Translations under genes and position numbers: made by a program
Shown: positions 9,527-20,710 of the stretch, piece after piece
How the letters are laid out: each line of letters starts with the position of its first letter
How positions within the stretch are numbered: position 1 is the stretch's first letter
The notes under the pieces: generated by a model
The model's input: the letters and a program-made list of their open reading frames with translations, nothing else
Told to the model about the DNA's origin: nothing
The model's database searches: none
Source of the DNA: Geodermatophilus aquaeductus
GTDB taxonomy: Bacteria > Actinomycetota > Actinomycetes > Mycobacteriales > Geodermatophilaceae
Assembly (NCBI RefSeq): GCF_900182545.1
Contig: NZ_FXTJ01000005.1
Coordinates: forward strand, 124,001-188,000
Reading direction: 5' to 3'
Length of the DNA stretch: 64,000 nucleotides

Positions 9527-10690
9527 GTGAGGCGGGGACGGGCGGCCGGCGCCGCGTGCGCGGTGGCGCTCACCCTCGTGCTCGCCGGCTGCGGCGAGGA
9601 CGGCTACGAGCCGGCGGGTCCGTTCCGGCCGCTGCCCCAGGGCCCGCCGCCCGAGGTCGGGCCGCCCACCGAGTCCTCCCCCGCACCCGCGCCGGGCGAC
9701 CCCGCCGACCCCGGCTCCGGCACCACCGGCGGGGACCCCAACGTCGTCGCCACCGGCCTGACGGTGCCCACCGGCCTGGTCGTGCTGCCCGACGGCAGCG
9801 CGGTCGTGGGCGAGCGCGAGACCGGCCGGCTGCTGCAGGTCTTCCCCGACCGTTCGCCGGCGCAGGAGCTGATGGTCCTCCCCGGCGTCGACACCGCCGG
9901 CGACGGCGGCCTGCTCGGGCTGGCGCTGTCGCCGACGTTCGACGAGGACGGGCTGTTCTACGCCTACGTGTCGACGGCCACCGACAACCGCGTCGTCCGC
10001 TTCCCGATCGGCGGCACGCCCAACCCGGTGCTCACCGGGCTCCCCCGCGGCGAGGTCCACAACGGCGGCGGGCTGGCGTTCGCGCCCGACGGCACCCTGT
10101 TCGTCGGCACCGGCGACACCGGCAACCCGGCGCTGGCGCAGGACCCGGCCTCGCTCGGCGGCAAGGTGCTGCACGTCGACGTCTTCGGGCAGCCCGTCAG
10201 CGGCGCCGGCCCGGTGTTCAGCCGCGGCTTCTCCGACGTCACCGCCGTCTGCCCCTCCGGCGACGAGGCGGGCACGTTCTACGCCGTCGACGAGTCCAGC
10301 GCCGGGCCCGACGAGCTCAACGAGCTCGTCGAGGGCAGCGACCACGGCTGGCCGGCCGCGGGCGCCGGGACGATCACGCCCCTGCTCGAGATCGGCAACG
10401 CCGAAGGTGGGCTGGGCGGCTGCGCCGCGGCCGGCACCACGGTGTTCCTCGGCGCGCTCGACGGCCAGCGGGTGACCGTCGTCCAGGTCGACGGCAACGG
10501 CGGGGTGGCCGAGGACCCGACCGAGCTGCTGGGCGGGCGCTACGGCCGGCTGCGCACGGTGGTCCTCGACAGCGAGGGCGGGCTGTGGGTCACCACGTCC
10601 AACAGGGACGGCATCGGCACGCCCGCCGAGGACGACGACAAGGTGCTGCGGATCCTGCCGCCGTCGTCGACCGGCTCCTCGCCGCTCTGA
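9527..10690 (+). CDS. Sorbosone/glucose dehydrogenase-type beta-propeller lipoprotein
   Basis: 387 residues. A lipoprotein signal ends in LVLAGC, followed by a Pro/Gly-rich linker (about residues 25-68). A six-bladed propeller of the GSDH family follows: GLTVPTGLVVLPDGSAVVGE, GGLLGLALSPTFDEDGLFY, EVHNGGGLAFAPDGTLFVG and SLGGKVLHVDVFGQPV. The His in HNGGG corresponds to the catalytic position in PQQ-dependent sugar dehydrogenases. It should sit on the outer face of the membrane and oxidise a sugar or aldose with PQQ, although many actinobacterial members have no proven cofactor. Divergent from the NDH-2 operon; ends at a strong hairpin shared with gatB. Confidence 0.85.
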   Translation: MRRGRAAGAACAVALTLVLAGCGEDGYEPAGPFRPLPQGPPPEVGPPTESSPAPAPGDPADPGSGTTGGDPNVVATGLTVPTGLVVLPDGSAVVGERETGRLLQVFPDRSPAQELMVLPGVDTAGDGGLLGLALSPTFDEDGLFYAYVSTATDNRVVRFPIGGTPNPVLTGLPRGEVHNGGGLAFAPDGTLFVGTGDTGNPALAQDPASLGGKVLHVDVFGQPVSGAGPVFSRGFSDVTAVCPSGDEAGTFYAVDESSAGPDELNELVEGSDHGWPAAGAGTITPLLEIGNAEGGLGGCAAAGTTVFLGALDGQRVTVVQVDGNGGVAEDPTELLGGRYGRLRTVVLDSEGGLWVTTSNRDGIGTPAEDDDKVLRILPPSSTGSSPL

Positions 10691-10694
10691 CCGC

Positions 10695-10735
10695 GCACTT
10701 CCGCGGATCTGCACGGTGCAGATCCGCGGAAGTGC
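10695..10735. terminator. Bidirectional terminator, 20-base perfect inverted repeat
   Basis: Arms 10695-10714 and 10716-10735 are perfectly complementary with one base between them; in RNA the loop would open to about five bases. It sits 4 bases after the dehydrogenase stop and 6 bases after the gatB stop, between convergent genes, so it can end transcription from both sides. No U-tract. Confidence 0.8.
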
Positions 10736-10741
10736 ACGTCG

Positions 10742-12241
10742 TCAGCTGCTGAGGACGCGCTCCTCGAGCATCCGGCGGACGGTGGCCGCGTCGGCCTGGC
10801 CGCGGGTGGTCTTCATGACCGCACCCACCAGCGCGCCGAGCGCCTGGACCTTGCCGCCGCGCACCTTCTCGACGACGTCGGGCGCGCCGGCGATCGCGGC
10901 GTCGACGGCGGCGACGAGCTCGTCGGACTCCCCCATCACCGCCAGGCCGCGGGCCGCGACGACGGCGCGCGGGTCGCCCTCGCCGGCCAGCACGCCGTCG
11001 AGGGCCTGCCGGGCGAGCTTGTCGTTGATCGTGCCCTCGGCGACCAGCGCGGTCAGCTCGGCCACCTGCGCCGGGGTGACGGCGAGGTCGGCCAGCTCGA
11101 CGCCGGCGTCGTTCGCGCGCCGGGCCAGCTCGCCGAGCCACCACTTGCGGGCCTCGGCCGGGGAGGCACCCGCGGCGACGGTCTGCTCGACCAGCCCGAG
11201 CGCCCCGGCGTTGACCAGCCAGGTCATCTCGGTGCCCGACAGGCCCCACTCCTGCTGCAGGCGGGTGCGCCGGGCGGCGGGCAGCTCGGGCAGGTCGGCG
11301 GCGAGCTTCTCCACCCACTCGGCGTCCGGGGCGAGCGGCACGAGGTCGGGCTCGGGGAAGTACCGGTAGTCGGTCGCCTCCTCCTTGCTGCGGCCCGGCG
11401 ACGTGCTGCCGGTGTCCTCGTGGAAGTGCCGGGTCTCCTGCACCACCCGGCCGCCGGCGTCGAGGACGGCGGCCTGCCGGCGCATCTCGTAGCGCACCGC
11501 CCGCTCCACCGACCGCAGCGAGTTGACGTTCTTCGTCTCGGTGCGGGTGCCCCACTCCAGGCTGCCGACCGGGGCCAGCGAGGTGTTCACGTCGCAGCGC
11601 AGGCTGCCCTGCTCCATGCGGACGTCGGAGGCGCCGAGCGTCTGGATGATCTCGCGCAGCTCGGTGACGTAGGCGCGGGCGACCTCGGGGGCCTTGGCGC
11701 CGGTACCGGGCACCGGGCGGGTGACGATCTCGACCAGCGGGATGCCGGCGCGGTTGAAGTCGACCAGCGAGTGGTCGGCGCCGTGGATGCGGCCGGTGGC
11801 CCCGCCGACGTGCAGGTTCTTGCCGGTGTCCTCCTCGAGGTGCACCCGCTCGATCTCCACGCGGTAGGTCTGCCCGTCGACCTCGACGTCGAGGTGCCCC
11901 GCGGTGCACAGCGGCTCGTCGTACTGGCTGGTCTGGAAGCCCTTGGGGATGTCCGGGTAGAAGTAGTTCTTCCGGGCGAACCGCGACCAGGCGGCGATCC
12001 GGCAGCCCAGGGCCAGCCCGATGCGGATGGTCGACTCGATGGCCGCGGCGTTGGCCACCGGCAGCGAGCCGGGCAGGCCCAGGCAGACCGGGCAGGTCTG
12101 GGTGTTGGGCTCGGCGCCGAACGTCGTCGAGCAGCCGCAGAACATCTTCGACTCGGTGCCCAGCTCGACGTGGGTCTCCAGGCCGATGACCGGCTCGTAG
12201 CGGGTGAGGACGTCGTCGAGGTCGACGAGGGTCTCGCTCAC
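10742..12241 (-). CDS. gatB: Asp-tRNA(Asn)/Glu-tRNA(Gln) amidotransferase subunit B
   Basis: 499 residues. GatB binds the misacylated tRNA and its kinase-like domain activates Glu-tRNA(Gln) (or Asp-tRNA(Asn)) for amidation by ammonia from GatA. Signatures: [21 protein letters not shown], the metal-binding cysteines in CGC and CPVC, and [20 protein letters not shown] near residue 95. The C-terminal YqeY-like tail ends [17 protein letters not shown]. The GTG start overlaps the stop of the 60-residue membrane protein by 4 bases (GTGA). Last gene of the gatC-gatA-orf-gatB operon; ends at the strong hairpin. Confidence 0.97.
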   Translation of the reverse strand: MSETLVDLDDVLTRYEPVIGLETHVELGTESKMFCGCSTTFGAEPNTQTCPVCLGLPGSLPVANAAAIESTIRIGLALGCRIAAWSRFARKNYFYPDIPKGFQTSQYDEPLCTAGHLDVEVDGQTYRVEIERVHLEEDTGKNLHVGGATGRIHGADHSLVDFNRAGIPLVEIVTRPVPGTGAKAPEVARAYVTELREIIQTLGASDVRMEQGSLRCDVNTSLAPVGSLEWGTRTETKNVNSLRSVERAVRYEMRRQAAVLDAGGRVVQETRHFHEDTGSTSPGRSKEEATDYRYFPEPDLVPLAPDAEWVEKLAADLPELPAARRTRLQQEWGLSGTEMTWLVNAGALGLVEQTVAAGASPAEARKWWLGELARRANDAGVELADLAVTPAQVAELTALVAEGTINDKLARQALDGVLAGEGDPRAVVAARGLAVMGESDELVAAVDAAIAGAPDVVEKVRGGKVQALGALVGAVMKTTRGQADAATVRRMLEERVLSS

Positions 12242-12420
12242 GGGGTGGGCCCTCCCTTCGGGGCGGTGCTGCGGCCGGTGACCCAGGCTCCGATGCCGGT
12301 CAGCACGCCCAGGACGATGAAGACGGCGAAGACGGCCTCGCCGGTGACCAGCCAGAGCACCAGGCCGGCCAGGACGACGAAGGCGGTCAGGCCCCAGGCG
12401 GCCTTGAGCGGGCCGGTCAC
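12238..12420 (-). CDS. 60-residue two-helix membrane protein inside the gat operon
   Basis: GTG start at 12420 and stop at 12238, each overlapping its neighbour by 4 bases (GTGA), between gatA and gatB. The sequence has two hydrophobic segments, [19 protein letters not shown] and [19 protein letters not shown], with short polar ends (VTGPLK and [12 protein letters not shown]). I recognise no family. The double coupling strongly supports real translation. In M. tuberculosis, as I recall, pfkA occupies this position, so the insertion point is variable. A housekeeping membrane role or a link between translation and the membrane are both only guesses. Confidence 0.75.
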   Translation of the reverse strand: MTGPLKAAWGLTAFVVLAGLVLWLVTGEAVFAVFIVLGVLTGIGAWVTGRSTAPKGGPTP

Positions 12421-13910
12421 GCGGCACGCTCCGCGAGCCGGTCGGCGAGCGGGGCGCCCTGCGCGGCCTCGACGGCGGCGGCGACCCGGTAGCAGCGGTC
12501 GTCGGACAGCGCCGGGGCCATCACCTGCAGGCCGACCGGCAGCCCCTCGGACAGCCCGCACGGCACCGAGATGGCCGGGACGCCGGCCAGGCTGGCCGGC
12601 AGCGTGCACAGGTCGGCGGCGTACATGGCCAGTGGGTCGTCGACGCGCGCGCCGATCGGCCAGGCCACCGTGGGACTGGTCGGGCTGACCAGCACGTCGA
12701 CGTCGTCGAAGGCGGCGAGGAAGTCGCGGTTGATGAGCGTGCGGACCTTCTGGGCCTGCCCGTAGTAGGCGTCGTAGTAGCCCGCCGACAGCGCGTACGT
12801 GCCGAGGATGATCCGCCGCTTCACCTCGGGGCCGAAGCCCTGCTCGCGGGTGAGCGCCATGACCTCGTCGATGTCACGGCTGCCGTCGTCGCCGACCCGG
12901 ATGCCGAACCGCATGCCCTCGAAGCGCGCCAGGTTCGACGACGCCTCGCTCGGCGCGATCAGGTAGTACGCCGGCAGCGCGAGGTCGAACGCCGGGCAGG
13001 ACACCTCCCGCACCTCGGCGCCGGCCGCCTCGAGAAGCGCCACCGCCTCGGTGAACCGCTCGAGCACGCCGGGGTCGTAGCCGTCGCGGGCACCCTCGCC
13101 GCCGAGCTCCCGGACGACGCCGACCCGGAGGCCCGACAGGTCGCCGCCGGCACCGCGGCGGGCGGCCTCGACGACCGTGGGGACCGGAGCGTCGATGGAC
13201 GTGGAGTCGCGCGGGTCGTGGCCGCCGATCGCCTCGTGCAGCAGGGCGGCGTCCATGACCGTGCGGGCCATCGGACCGGCCTGGTCCAGGCTCGAGGAGA
13301 AGGCGATCAGGCCATAGCGCGACACCGAGCCGTAGGTGGGCTTGTGCCCGACCAGGCCGGTGACGGCGGCGGGCTGGCGGATCGACCCGCCGGTGTCGGT
13401 GCCCAGCGCGAACGGCGCGAGCCGGCCGGCCACCGCGGCGCTGGAGCCGCCCGAGGACCCGCCGGGGATGCGGTCGCGGTCCCACGGGTTGCGGGTGACC
13501 TTGTAGGCGGAGTTCTCGGTGGAGGAGCCCATCGCGAACTCGTCCATGTTGGTCTTGCCGAGCAGGACGGTGCCGGCGTCGTGCAGCCGGCTGGCGACCG
13601 TGGCCGAGTACGGCGGGCGCCAGCCCTCGAGGATGCGCGAGCCGCTGGTGGTGGGCACGCCCTCGGTGACGAACACGTCCTTGAGCGCCACCGGGATGCC
13701 GGCCAGGCCGGTGCCGGCGGTGCCGCTCGCGTCGATCTCGCCGGCCCGCTGGAGTGCGGCGTCGGCGTCGACGTGGAGGTAGGCGCCGAGGTCGCCGTCC
13801 TCGGCCGCGATCCGGTCGAGGTGGGCGCGGGTGACCTCGACGGCGGAGGTCTCGCCGGAGGCCAGCGCGGCCTGCAGCGCGGTGACCGGGAGGGCGGTGA
13901 GGTCGCTCAC
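12417..13910 (-). CDS. gatA: Asp-tRNA(Asn)/Glu-tRNA(Gln) amidotransferase subunit A
   Basis: 497 residues. The amidase subunit hydrolyses glutamine and channels ammonia to GatB. The Ser-cisSer-Lys triad is visible: Lys in [20 protein letters not shown], the Gly/Ser stretch [16 protein letters not shown] and the nucleophile region [20 protein letters not shown]. The GTG start overlaps the gatC stop by 4 bases, and its own stop overlaps the small membrane protein start by 4 bases. Length and motifs are normal, so the complex should be functional and supply Gln-tRNA(Gln) and/or Asn-tRNA(Asn). Confidence 0.97.
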   Translation of the reverse strand: MSDLTALPVTALQAALASGETSAVEVTRAHLDRIAAEDGDLGAYLHVDADAALQRAGEIDASGTAGTGLAGIPVALKDVFVTEGVPTTSGSRILEGWRPPYSATVASRLHDAGTVLLGKTNMDEFAMGSSTENSAYKVTRNPWDRDRIPGGSSGGSSAAVAGRLAPFALGTDTGGSIRQPAAVTGLVGHKPTYGSVSRYGLIAFSSSLDQAGPMARTVMDAALLHEAIGGHDPRDSTSIDAPVPTVVEAARRGAGGDLSGLRVGVVRELGGEGARDGYDPGVLERFTEAVALLEAAGAEVREVSCPAFDLALPAYYLIAPSEASSNLARFEGMRFGIRVGDDGSRDIDEVMALTREQGFGPEVKRRIILGTYALSAGYYDAYYGQAQKVRTLINRDFLAAFDDVDVLVSPTSPTVAWPIGARVDDPLAMYAADLCTLPASLAGVPAISVPCGLSEGLPVGLQVMAPALSDDRCYRVAAAVEAAQGAPLADRLAERAA

Positions 13911-14239
13911 TCCTCCTCCCCCAGGATGCGCGGCACGCGGAAACGGCCGTCCTCGGCGGCGGGGGCGCCGGCCAGGACGACGTCGCGGGGCAGGCACGGG
14001 GTGACGACGTCGGGGCGCAGCACGTTGGTCAGCGGGACGGCGTGCGTCGTGGGGACGACGTCGCCGGCGTCGGCGCGCTGCACCCGGGCCACCGCGTCGA
14101 GGACCGCGCCCAGCTGACCGGCGAAGCGGTCCAGCTCCTCGTCGGTGACGGCCAGCCGCGCCAGCCGTGCGAGGTGCGCGATGTCCTGGCGGTCGAGGGC
14201 CGGGTGCGCGCCGGGATCGGGCTCGGGCTGGGTGCTCAT
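13907..14239 (-). CDS. gatC: Asp-tRNA(Asn)/Glu-tRNA(Gln) amidotransferase subunit C
   Basis: 110 residues. GatC wraps around GatA and GatB and stabilises the complex. The hallmark is the N-terminal [20 protein letters not shown] helix followed by [19 protein letters not shown], and a C-terminal [19 protein letters not shown] stretch. The ATG at 14239 has AGGAG about 12 bases upstream. First gene of the operon; divergent from the ACT-domain gene, as in mycobacteria (Rv3012c/Rv3013). Confidence 0.95.
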   Translation of the reverse strand: MSTQPEPDPGAHPALDRQDIAHLARLARLAVTDEELDRFAGQLGAVLDAVARVQRADAGDVVPTTHAVPLTNVLRPDVVTPCLPRDVVLAGAPAAEDGRFRVPRILGEEE

Positions 14240-14295
14240 GAAGAGGGAGGACTCCTGTCGTCGGCGCCGGCCGGCGCCAGGGACGCAACCTGGCC

Positions 14296-14301
14296 ACTGT
14301 A
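14296..14301 (-). promoter_or_regulatory. Putative -10 (TACAGT) of the gat operon
   Basis: TACAGT on the minus strand would start a transcript near 14288 with a leader of about 50 bases that contains the gatC ribosome binding site. No convincing -35 is visible. Confidence 0.35.
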
Positions 14302-14416
14302 CGTGGGCCCGGTCCGGCGCCGTCCGGTGCTCGACCCCCGGCCGCCCGTGCGGGAAGCTGCTCGGGACCACGATCGACGGAGATCGGCTCGCACCTCGTC
14401 GCCTGCGGAGGCACCC

Positions 14417-15082
14417 GTGTCCTATCTCCTGCGTCTTGTCGTGCCCGACCGCCCCGGTCTGCTGGGCGCGGTCGCGACCGCGCTGGGCGCCGCCGGCATC
14501 GACATCGTCTCGGTCGACGTGCTCGAGCGCGGCGGCGGCGTCGCCGTCGACGACATCGTGGTGGACCTGCCACCCGACCGGCTGCCCGACAGCCTGATCA
14601 CCGCCGCCCAGGCGGTGCCGGGCGTGCAGGTGGAGACCCTGCGGCCCTTCGCCGGCCCGCTGGACACCCACCGCGAGCTCGACCTGCTCGAGGAGCTGGC
14701 CCGTGCCGCCGAGGGCACCGCGGTCAAGCTGCTGGCCGTCGAGCTGCCGCGGGTCTTCCACAGCGGCTGGGCGGCGGTGCTGCAGGCCGGCGACGACGGC
14801 TGCTCCGTGCTGGCCGCCTCCGACGCGGCCCCGGCCTTCGACGGCATGCCGCTGCCGTGGCTGCCCCTGTCCTCGCCGCTGCTCCTGCCGAGCGAGGACG
14901 ACTGGCTGCCCGAGCGCTGGCGGGAGATGGCCGTGGAGATGATGGCGGCGCCGTTCGGCGACCCCCGCACCGCCGTCGTCCTGGGCCGCTCCGGCGGGCC
15001 GGTCTACCGGCGTTCGGAGCTCCTGCGGCTGACCCACCTCACCGGCATCGCCGCCGGCGTCGCCCACCTGCCACCGGCCTGA
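14417..15082 (+). CDS. ACT-domain protein
   Basis: 221 residues from a GTG with GGAGG five bases upstream. The N-terminal 75 residues form an ACT domain ([21 protein letters not shown], then [18 protein letters not shown]), the fold that binds amino acids and regulates metabolic enzymes. The remainder ([20 protein letters not shown] and later) is a domain seen only in this actinobacterial family. Position between gatCAB and ligA and the divergent orientation match M. tuberculosis Rv3013. No catalytic domain is present, so a regulatory or sensory role is likely. Ligand unknown. Confidence 0.85.
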   Translation: MSYLLRLVVPDRPGLLGAVATALGAAGIDIVSVDVLERGGGVAVDDIVVDLPPDRLPDSLITAAQAVPGVQVETLRPFAGPLDTHRELDLLEELARAAEGTAVKLLAVELPRVFHSGWAAVLQAGDDGCSVLAASDAAPAFDGMPLPWLPLSSPLLLPSEDDWLPERWREMAVEMMAAPFGDPRTAVVLGRSGGPVYRRSELLRLTHLTGIAAGVAHLPPA

Positions 15083-15275
15083 CGCCGCCTCCCCCCACGG
15101 GGCCGGGCCGTTCCACCAGCCCGACGCCGACGGGCGCCGCATGGCATTGCCATCGCACCGGTTCCGTCACAGCCCTCCGCCTCGTTCTCTCGCGCATGGC
15201 CCGCGCACCCAGGCCGACCTGTCCCCGCTCTGACCTGCGGGTTCTGTGTCCACAGTCTGTTGTGCGACGTTCTGT

Positions 15276-15291
15276 TCGAACGTATGATCGA
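15276..15291 (+). promoter_or_regulatory. LexA (SOS) box-like operator
   Basis: TCGAACGTATGATCGA matches the actinobacterial SOS consensus TCGAAC-N4-GTTCGA at 11 of 12 fixed positions. It ends 4 bases before the GTG of the DUF222 gene and overlaps the alternative in-frame ATG at 15284. In M. tuberculosis, genes of the related 13E12 (DUF222) family are known LexA targets, which supports function. Confidence 0.6.
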
Positions 15292-15295
15292 GTAC

Positions 15296-17244
15296 GTGAC
15301 GGGATCCTCGACGGCGGTGCTCGACCCGCCGGCCGCGACGCCTCCGGGCGTGGGCTGGGCGTCCGGTCCACTGGGTGAGGTGCAGGCCGCCAGCCGGGAG
15401 ATCTCGCGTCAGACGGCACGGCGGTACCGCGCGATCGCCGCGTTCGCCGCCACCCGCCCGGCCTCGGCCGACCGGGCACAGGGCGAGCCGGGCGCGATGT
15501 CGGCCGAGCGGTGGGCGGCACGGGCGGCGGTGCTGCGACCGGTGAGCGAGTGGGCCACCCCGGAGCTGGCCATCGCACTCGACGTCAGCAGCCAGCGGGC
15601 CGAGGACGAACTCGAGCGCGCGCTGCTGCTCGACCAGCGACTGCCCCTCGTCCTCGACGCCCTGGAAGCGGGCGTGCTGCACCCCGGGCACCTGTGGTGC
15701 CTGCTCGAACACGTCGCCCCCATCGCCGACGACGCGCTGCGCACCCGCGTGCAGAACGAGCTGCTGGACTGGATGGGCGCCCGGCACCGGGTCACCACCC
15801 CGCCCAACTCGGCGACCGGGTGCGCCGCGTGGTGGCCCGGCACAACGCCCGCGACGCCGCCCGCCACCTCACCGACGCGATCCGCCGCCGCGGCGTGACG
15901 GCCCGGCCCGACCGGTGCGAGGGCATGAGCGTGGTCTCGGCGCTGCTGACCACCCCGGAGGCCGCGGCCCTGGTGGCCGCACTCGGCGCCTACGCCGACG
16001 CGCTGCCCGCCGACGGGCGCAGCCGCGGGCAGACGATGGCCGACTGCCTGCTCGACCTGGTGCTGCGCCCCAGTGAGACCGGCCTGCCGCCGGTGCAGGT
16101 GGTCCTGTCGGTGATCGCGCCGCTGGGCGCGCTGCTGGGTGGGGACCAGCCGTGCGAGATCGACGGGCAGGTGGTGCCCGCCGAGACGGTCCGCGCGCTG
16201 CTGGCCGCGCTGACCGGCCATCCGCTGGTCACCACCGCCGCCCCGGCCGACACCGCTCCGGCCGACACCGCTCCGGCCGACACCGCCAACATCGCCAAAA
16301 CCGACAGCGGCAGTGGCCGTGGAGGGCAGGGCGCCGCCGGCGATGACTCCCCGCTGGGCGATCAGGCGCTGCTCGGCGTCACCGCCGCTGAGGCGGCGCG
16401 TTACGAGGCCGAGGCCGGAGAACTGGCGGCGTGGTGGGCCGAGATGGAGCGTCGGGTGCTGGCCGGGGAGTTCGATGCCGAGCCGCCACCGCAGTTCATC
16501 GACGAGGACGGGCCACCCGACCTCCCGGCACGGCCCCACTCCGCACCACCTCCGCACCCAGCCGGTCCCCCGGATGGCTGGTGGGCGCGGGCCGACCGCG
16601 CGGTCGACGATGCCGGGGATGCGGTCCTCGCCGCCCAGCAGGCCCTCGGCCACGCCCACCGCCTCGTGTCCACCGCCGCCCGGGCCGACGCCGCCGACGA
16701 GGCCGCCTGGGCGCACAGCGCCGCCGGGCGGGTCACCGCCGCCCCCGACGCCCTCACCGCGCTCGGGGCCGCCACCGATCAGGCCCGCCGGGCGCTCGCC
16801 GGCCTGCTGGCGTCAACGGGCGGCGGTGGGCTGGCCGACCGGCCGCGCCTGGTGCTCACCGACGCGCTGACCGGCGCGTTGCTCGCCCTCACCGACCTGC
16901 CCGCCCTGCGTCGCGCCGCGACCACCGGCGTGGGCCTGCGCGTCCCCGGGGTCACCGCCGGCTACCGGCCCGGCGTCGCCCTCGACCGACACGTCCGCGC
17001 CCGCGACCGCCGCTGCCGCTTCCCCGGCTGCCGCCGCCGCGTCCCGCGCAGCGGCGAACTCGACCACGCCGTCCCCTGGCCGGCCGGACCCACCGCCGCG
17101 GGCAACCTCACCGGCTACTGCACCGGCCACCACCGCGGCAAGCACCAGGCACCCAGCTGGCGACACACCCTCGCCCCCGACGGCACCCTCACCGTCACCA
17201 CCCCGAGCGGCCTGACCGCGACCACCGAGCCACCGCCGTACTGA
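15296..17244 (+). pseudogene. DUF222-HNH endonuclease (13E12 family), frameshifted
   Basis: The gene reads in one frame from the GTG at 15296 to about 15800 (…LDWMGARHRVTTP) and continues in the previous frame (QLGDRVRRVVARHNARDAAR…) to a stop at 17244. One missing base in the C/G run at 15798-15804 (CCCCGCCC, expected CCCCGGCCC) explains this. Restored length would be 649 residues: DUF222 helical domain, a low-complexity insert, and a C-terminal HNH nuclease with intact motif (CRFPGC, ELDHAVPW, GNLTGYCTGHHRGKH). The nuclease half is undamaged, suggesting a recent mutation, an assembly error or recoding. As read, only a 200-residue DUF222 fragment is made. Probably SOS-controlled through the LexA-like box. 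Confidence 0.85.
16246..16287 (+). repeat. 15-base tandem repeat, about 2.8 copies
   Basis: GCCGACACCGCTCCG occurs at 16246-16260 and 16261-16275, with a third copy broken off after 12 bases. It encodes Ala-Asp-Thr-Ala-Pro repeats in the linker between the DUF222 and HNH parts, a likely site of copy-number variation that keeps the frame. Confidence 0.85.
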
Positions 17245-17308
17245 GCCCAGTCGAACGGTCCCGGAAAGCGTTCGCCTCCGGCCGGGACGTCGGGCACGGT
17301 GCCGGGAC

Positions 17309-18040
17309 ATGACCGCCGACCACTTCGCCGGACGCGTCGCCGAGCACTACGACGAGTCGTCGGCCGAGATGTTCGACCCCGCCGTGGTCGGACCGGCGGT
17401 CGACCTGCTCGCCGAGCTCGCCGACGGCGGCGCCGCCCTCGAACTCGGCATCGGCACCGGCCGGCTGGCCCTGCCGCTCAGCGAGCGCGGCGTGCCCGTG
17501 CACGGCATCGACCTCTCGCCGGACATGGTCGCCAGGCTGCGGGCCAAGCCCGGCGGCGCGCGCATCCCGGTGCGCATCGGCGACTTCGCCAGAACGCGGG
17601 TCGAGGGCACGTTCGCCGTCGTGTACCTGGTCTTCAACACGGTGATGAACCTGACCAGCCAGGAGGATCAGGTCGCCTGCTTCGCCAACGCCGCCGGGCA
17701 CCTGCGCCCCGGCGGGCGCTTCGTCGTCGAGGTCGGCGTCCCGGACCTGCAGCGGCTCCCGCCGGGCGAGCGTGCCCGTCCGTTCGCGCTGTCACCCACC
17801 CGGCTCGGGTTCGACGAGTACGACGTCGCACGACAGGGACTCGTCTCCCACCACTACACGGTCACCGACGGCCGCCTGGAGGTCGTGTCCGTCCCGTTCC
17901 GCTACGTCTGGCCCGCCGAGCTGGACCTCATGGCCCGGCTGGCCGGCCTCGTGTCGGAGGACCGGTGGGAGGACTGGCGGCGCCGGCCCTTCGCCGGCGA
18001 CAGCCGCGCGCACGTCTCCGTCTGGCGGGGACCGGCCTGA
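17309..18040 (+). CDS. Class I SAM-dependent methyltransferase
   Basis: 243 residues, ATG start. The Rossmann SAM-binding motif I is GAALELGIGTGRLALPLSER, followed by acidic motif VHGIDLSPDMVARL, motif III-like VRIGDFARTRVEGTFAVVYL and the post-motif LRPGGRFVVEVGVP. This matches the methyltransferase-25/11 group of small cytoplasmic enzymes. The substrate cannot be predicted, and the neighbours (a DUF222 gene and a PPOX enzyme) give no pathway clue. CACGGT ends about 8 bases before the ATG, so it could be leaderless. Confidence 0.85.
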   Translation: MTADHFAGRVAEHYDESSAEMFDPAVVGPAVDLLAELADGGAALELGIGTGRLALPLSERGVPVHGIDLSPDMVARLRAKPGGARIPVRIGDFARTRVEGTFAVVYLVFNTVMNLTSQEDQVACFANAAGHLRPGGRFVVEVGVPDLQRLPPGERARPFALSPTRLGFDEYDVARQGLVSHHYTVTDGRLEVVSVPFRYVWPAELDLMARLAGLVSEDRWEDWRRRPFAGDSRAHVSVWRGPA

Positions 18041-18053
18041 CGGCGGGCGGTCC

Positions 18054-18449
18054 TCAGCCGCGCGGCGAGGTCACCTTCTCCGGGGAGATCCGGACCAGCA
18101 GGCGGACCTGGTCCCGGCCGCCGAACCACGGGTACGGGCGGCCGATGTAGCGGTGGGACAGCTCGTCGATGTGCTCGCGGGCGCCGTCCTCGGTGACCTC
18201 GGTGACGCGGCCGCGCACCTCGAAGTAGCGGCTCGGGTCGTCGGGGTCGGCCACGTTGAGGGCCACCCGCGGGTCGCGCTCGACGTTGCGGACCTTCTGG
18301 TGCCCCCGGACGGTGTTGATCAGGACGTTCCGCCCGTCGGTGTCCACCCAGGTCTGCGTCATCTGCGGCGAGCCGTCGGGCATGAGGGTCGACAGGAAGC
18401 AGGGGCTGGGACGGCGGAGCAGGTCGAGCAGGGCGTCGGGCAGTGACAC
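18054..18449 (-). CDS. PPOX-class F420/flavin-dependent oxidoreductase
   Basis: 131 residues, a split beta-barrel protein: PCFLSTLMPDGSPQMTQTWV, then VLINTVRGHQKVRNVERDPRV, RYFEVRGRVTEV, and a C-terminal RISPEKVTSPRG. This is the pattern of actinobacterial PPOX enzymes that usually bind coenzyme F420 rather than FMN; the K/R-rich RGHQKVRN segment is the usual cofactor phosphate contact. Substrate unknown. GTG start with GGAAGGA about 11 bases upstream. The stop lies 13 bases from the convergent methyltransferase stop. Confidence 0.85.
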   Translation of the reverse strand: MSLPDALLDLLRRPSPCFLSTLMPDGSPQMTQTWVDTDGRNVLINTVRGHQKVRNVERDPRVALNVADPDDPSRYFEVRGRVTEVTEDGAREHIDELSHRYIGRPYPWFGGRDQVRLLVRISPEKVTSPRG

Positions 18450-18501
18450 GCGGAGGTCCTTCCGGAGGGGTGGACTCCGCCCCTACCCGCGACCACCGGC
18501 G

Positions 18502-20673
<2,172 letters not shown>

Positions 20674-20710
20674 CTACGACGCCCAACCCGCCGTTCCCCC
20701 TGCCGGGGTG

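Noticed and set aside
12238..12241. pfkA expected between gatA and gatB by analogy with mycobacteria
   Set aside because: No phosphofructokinase is present; only the 60-residue membrane protein lies there.
15798..15804. Programmed -1 ribosomal frameshift in the DUF222 gene
   Set aside because: No canonical slippery heptamer and no clear downstream pseudoknot; a missing base is the simpler explanation. Kept only as an alternative.
15260..15898. A short stand-alone DUF222 protein ending at 15898
   Set aside because: The last 30 residues are frameshifted sequence and the family continues in another frame, so it is a broken gene and not a separate small protein.
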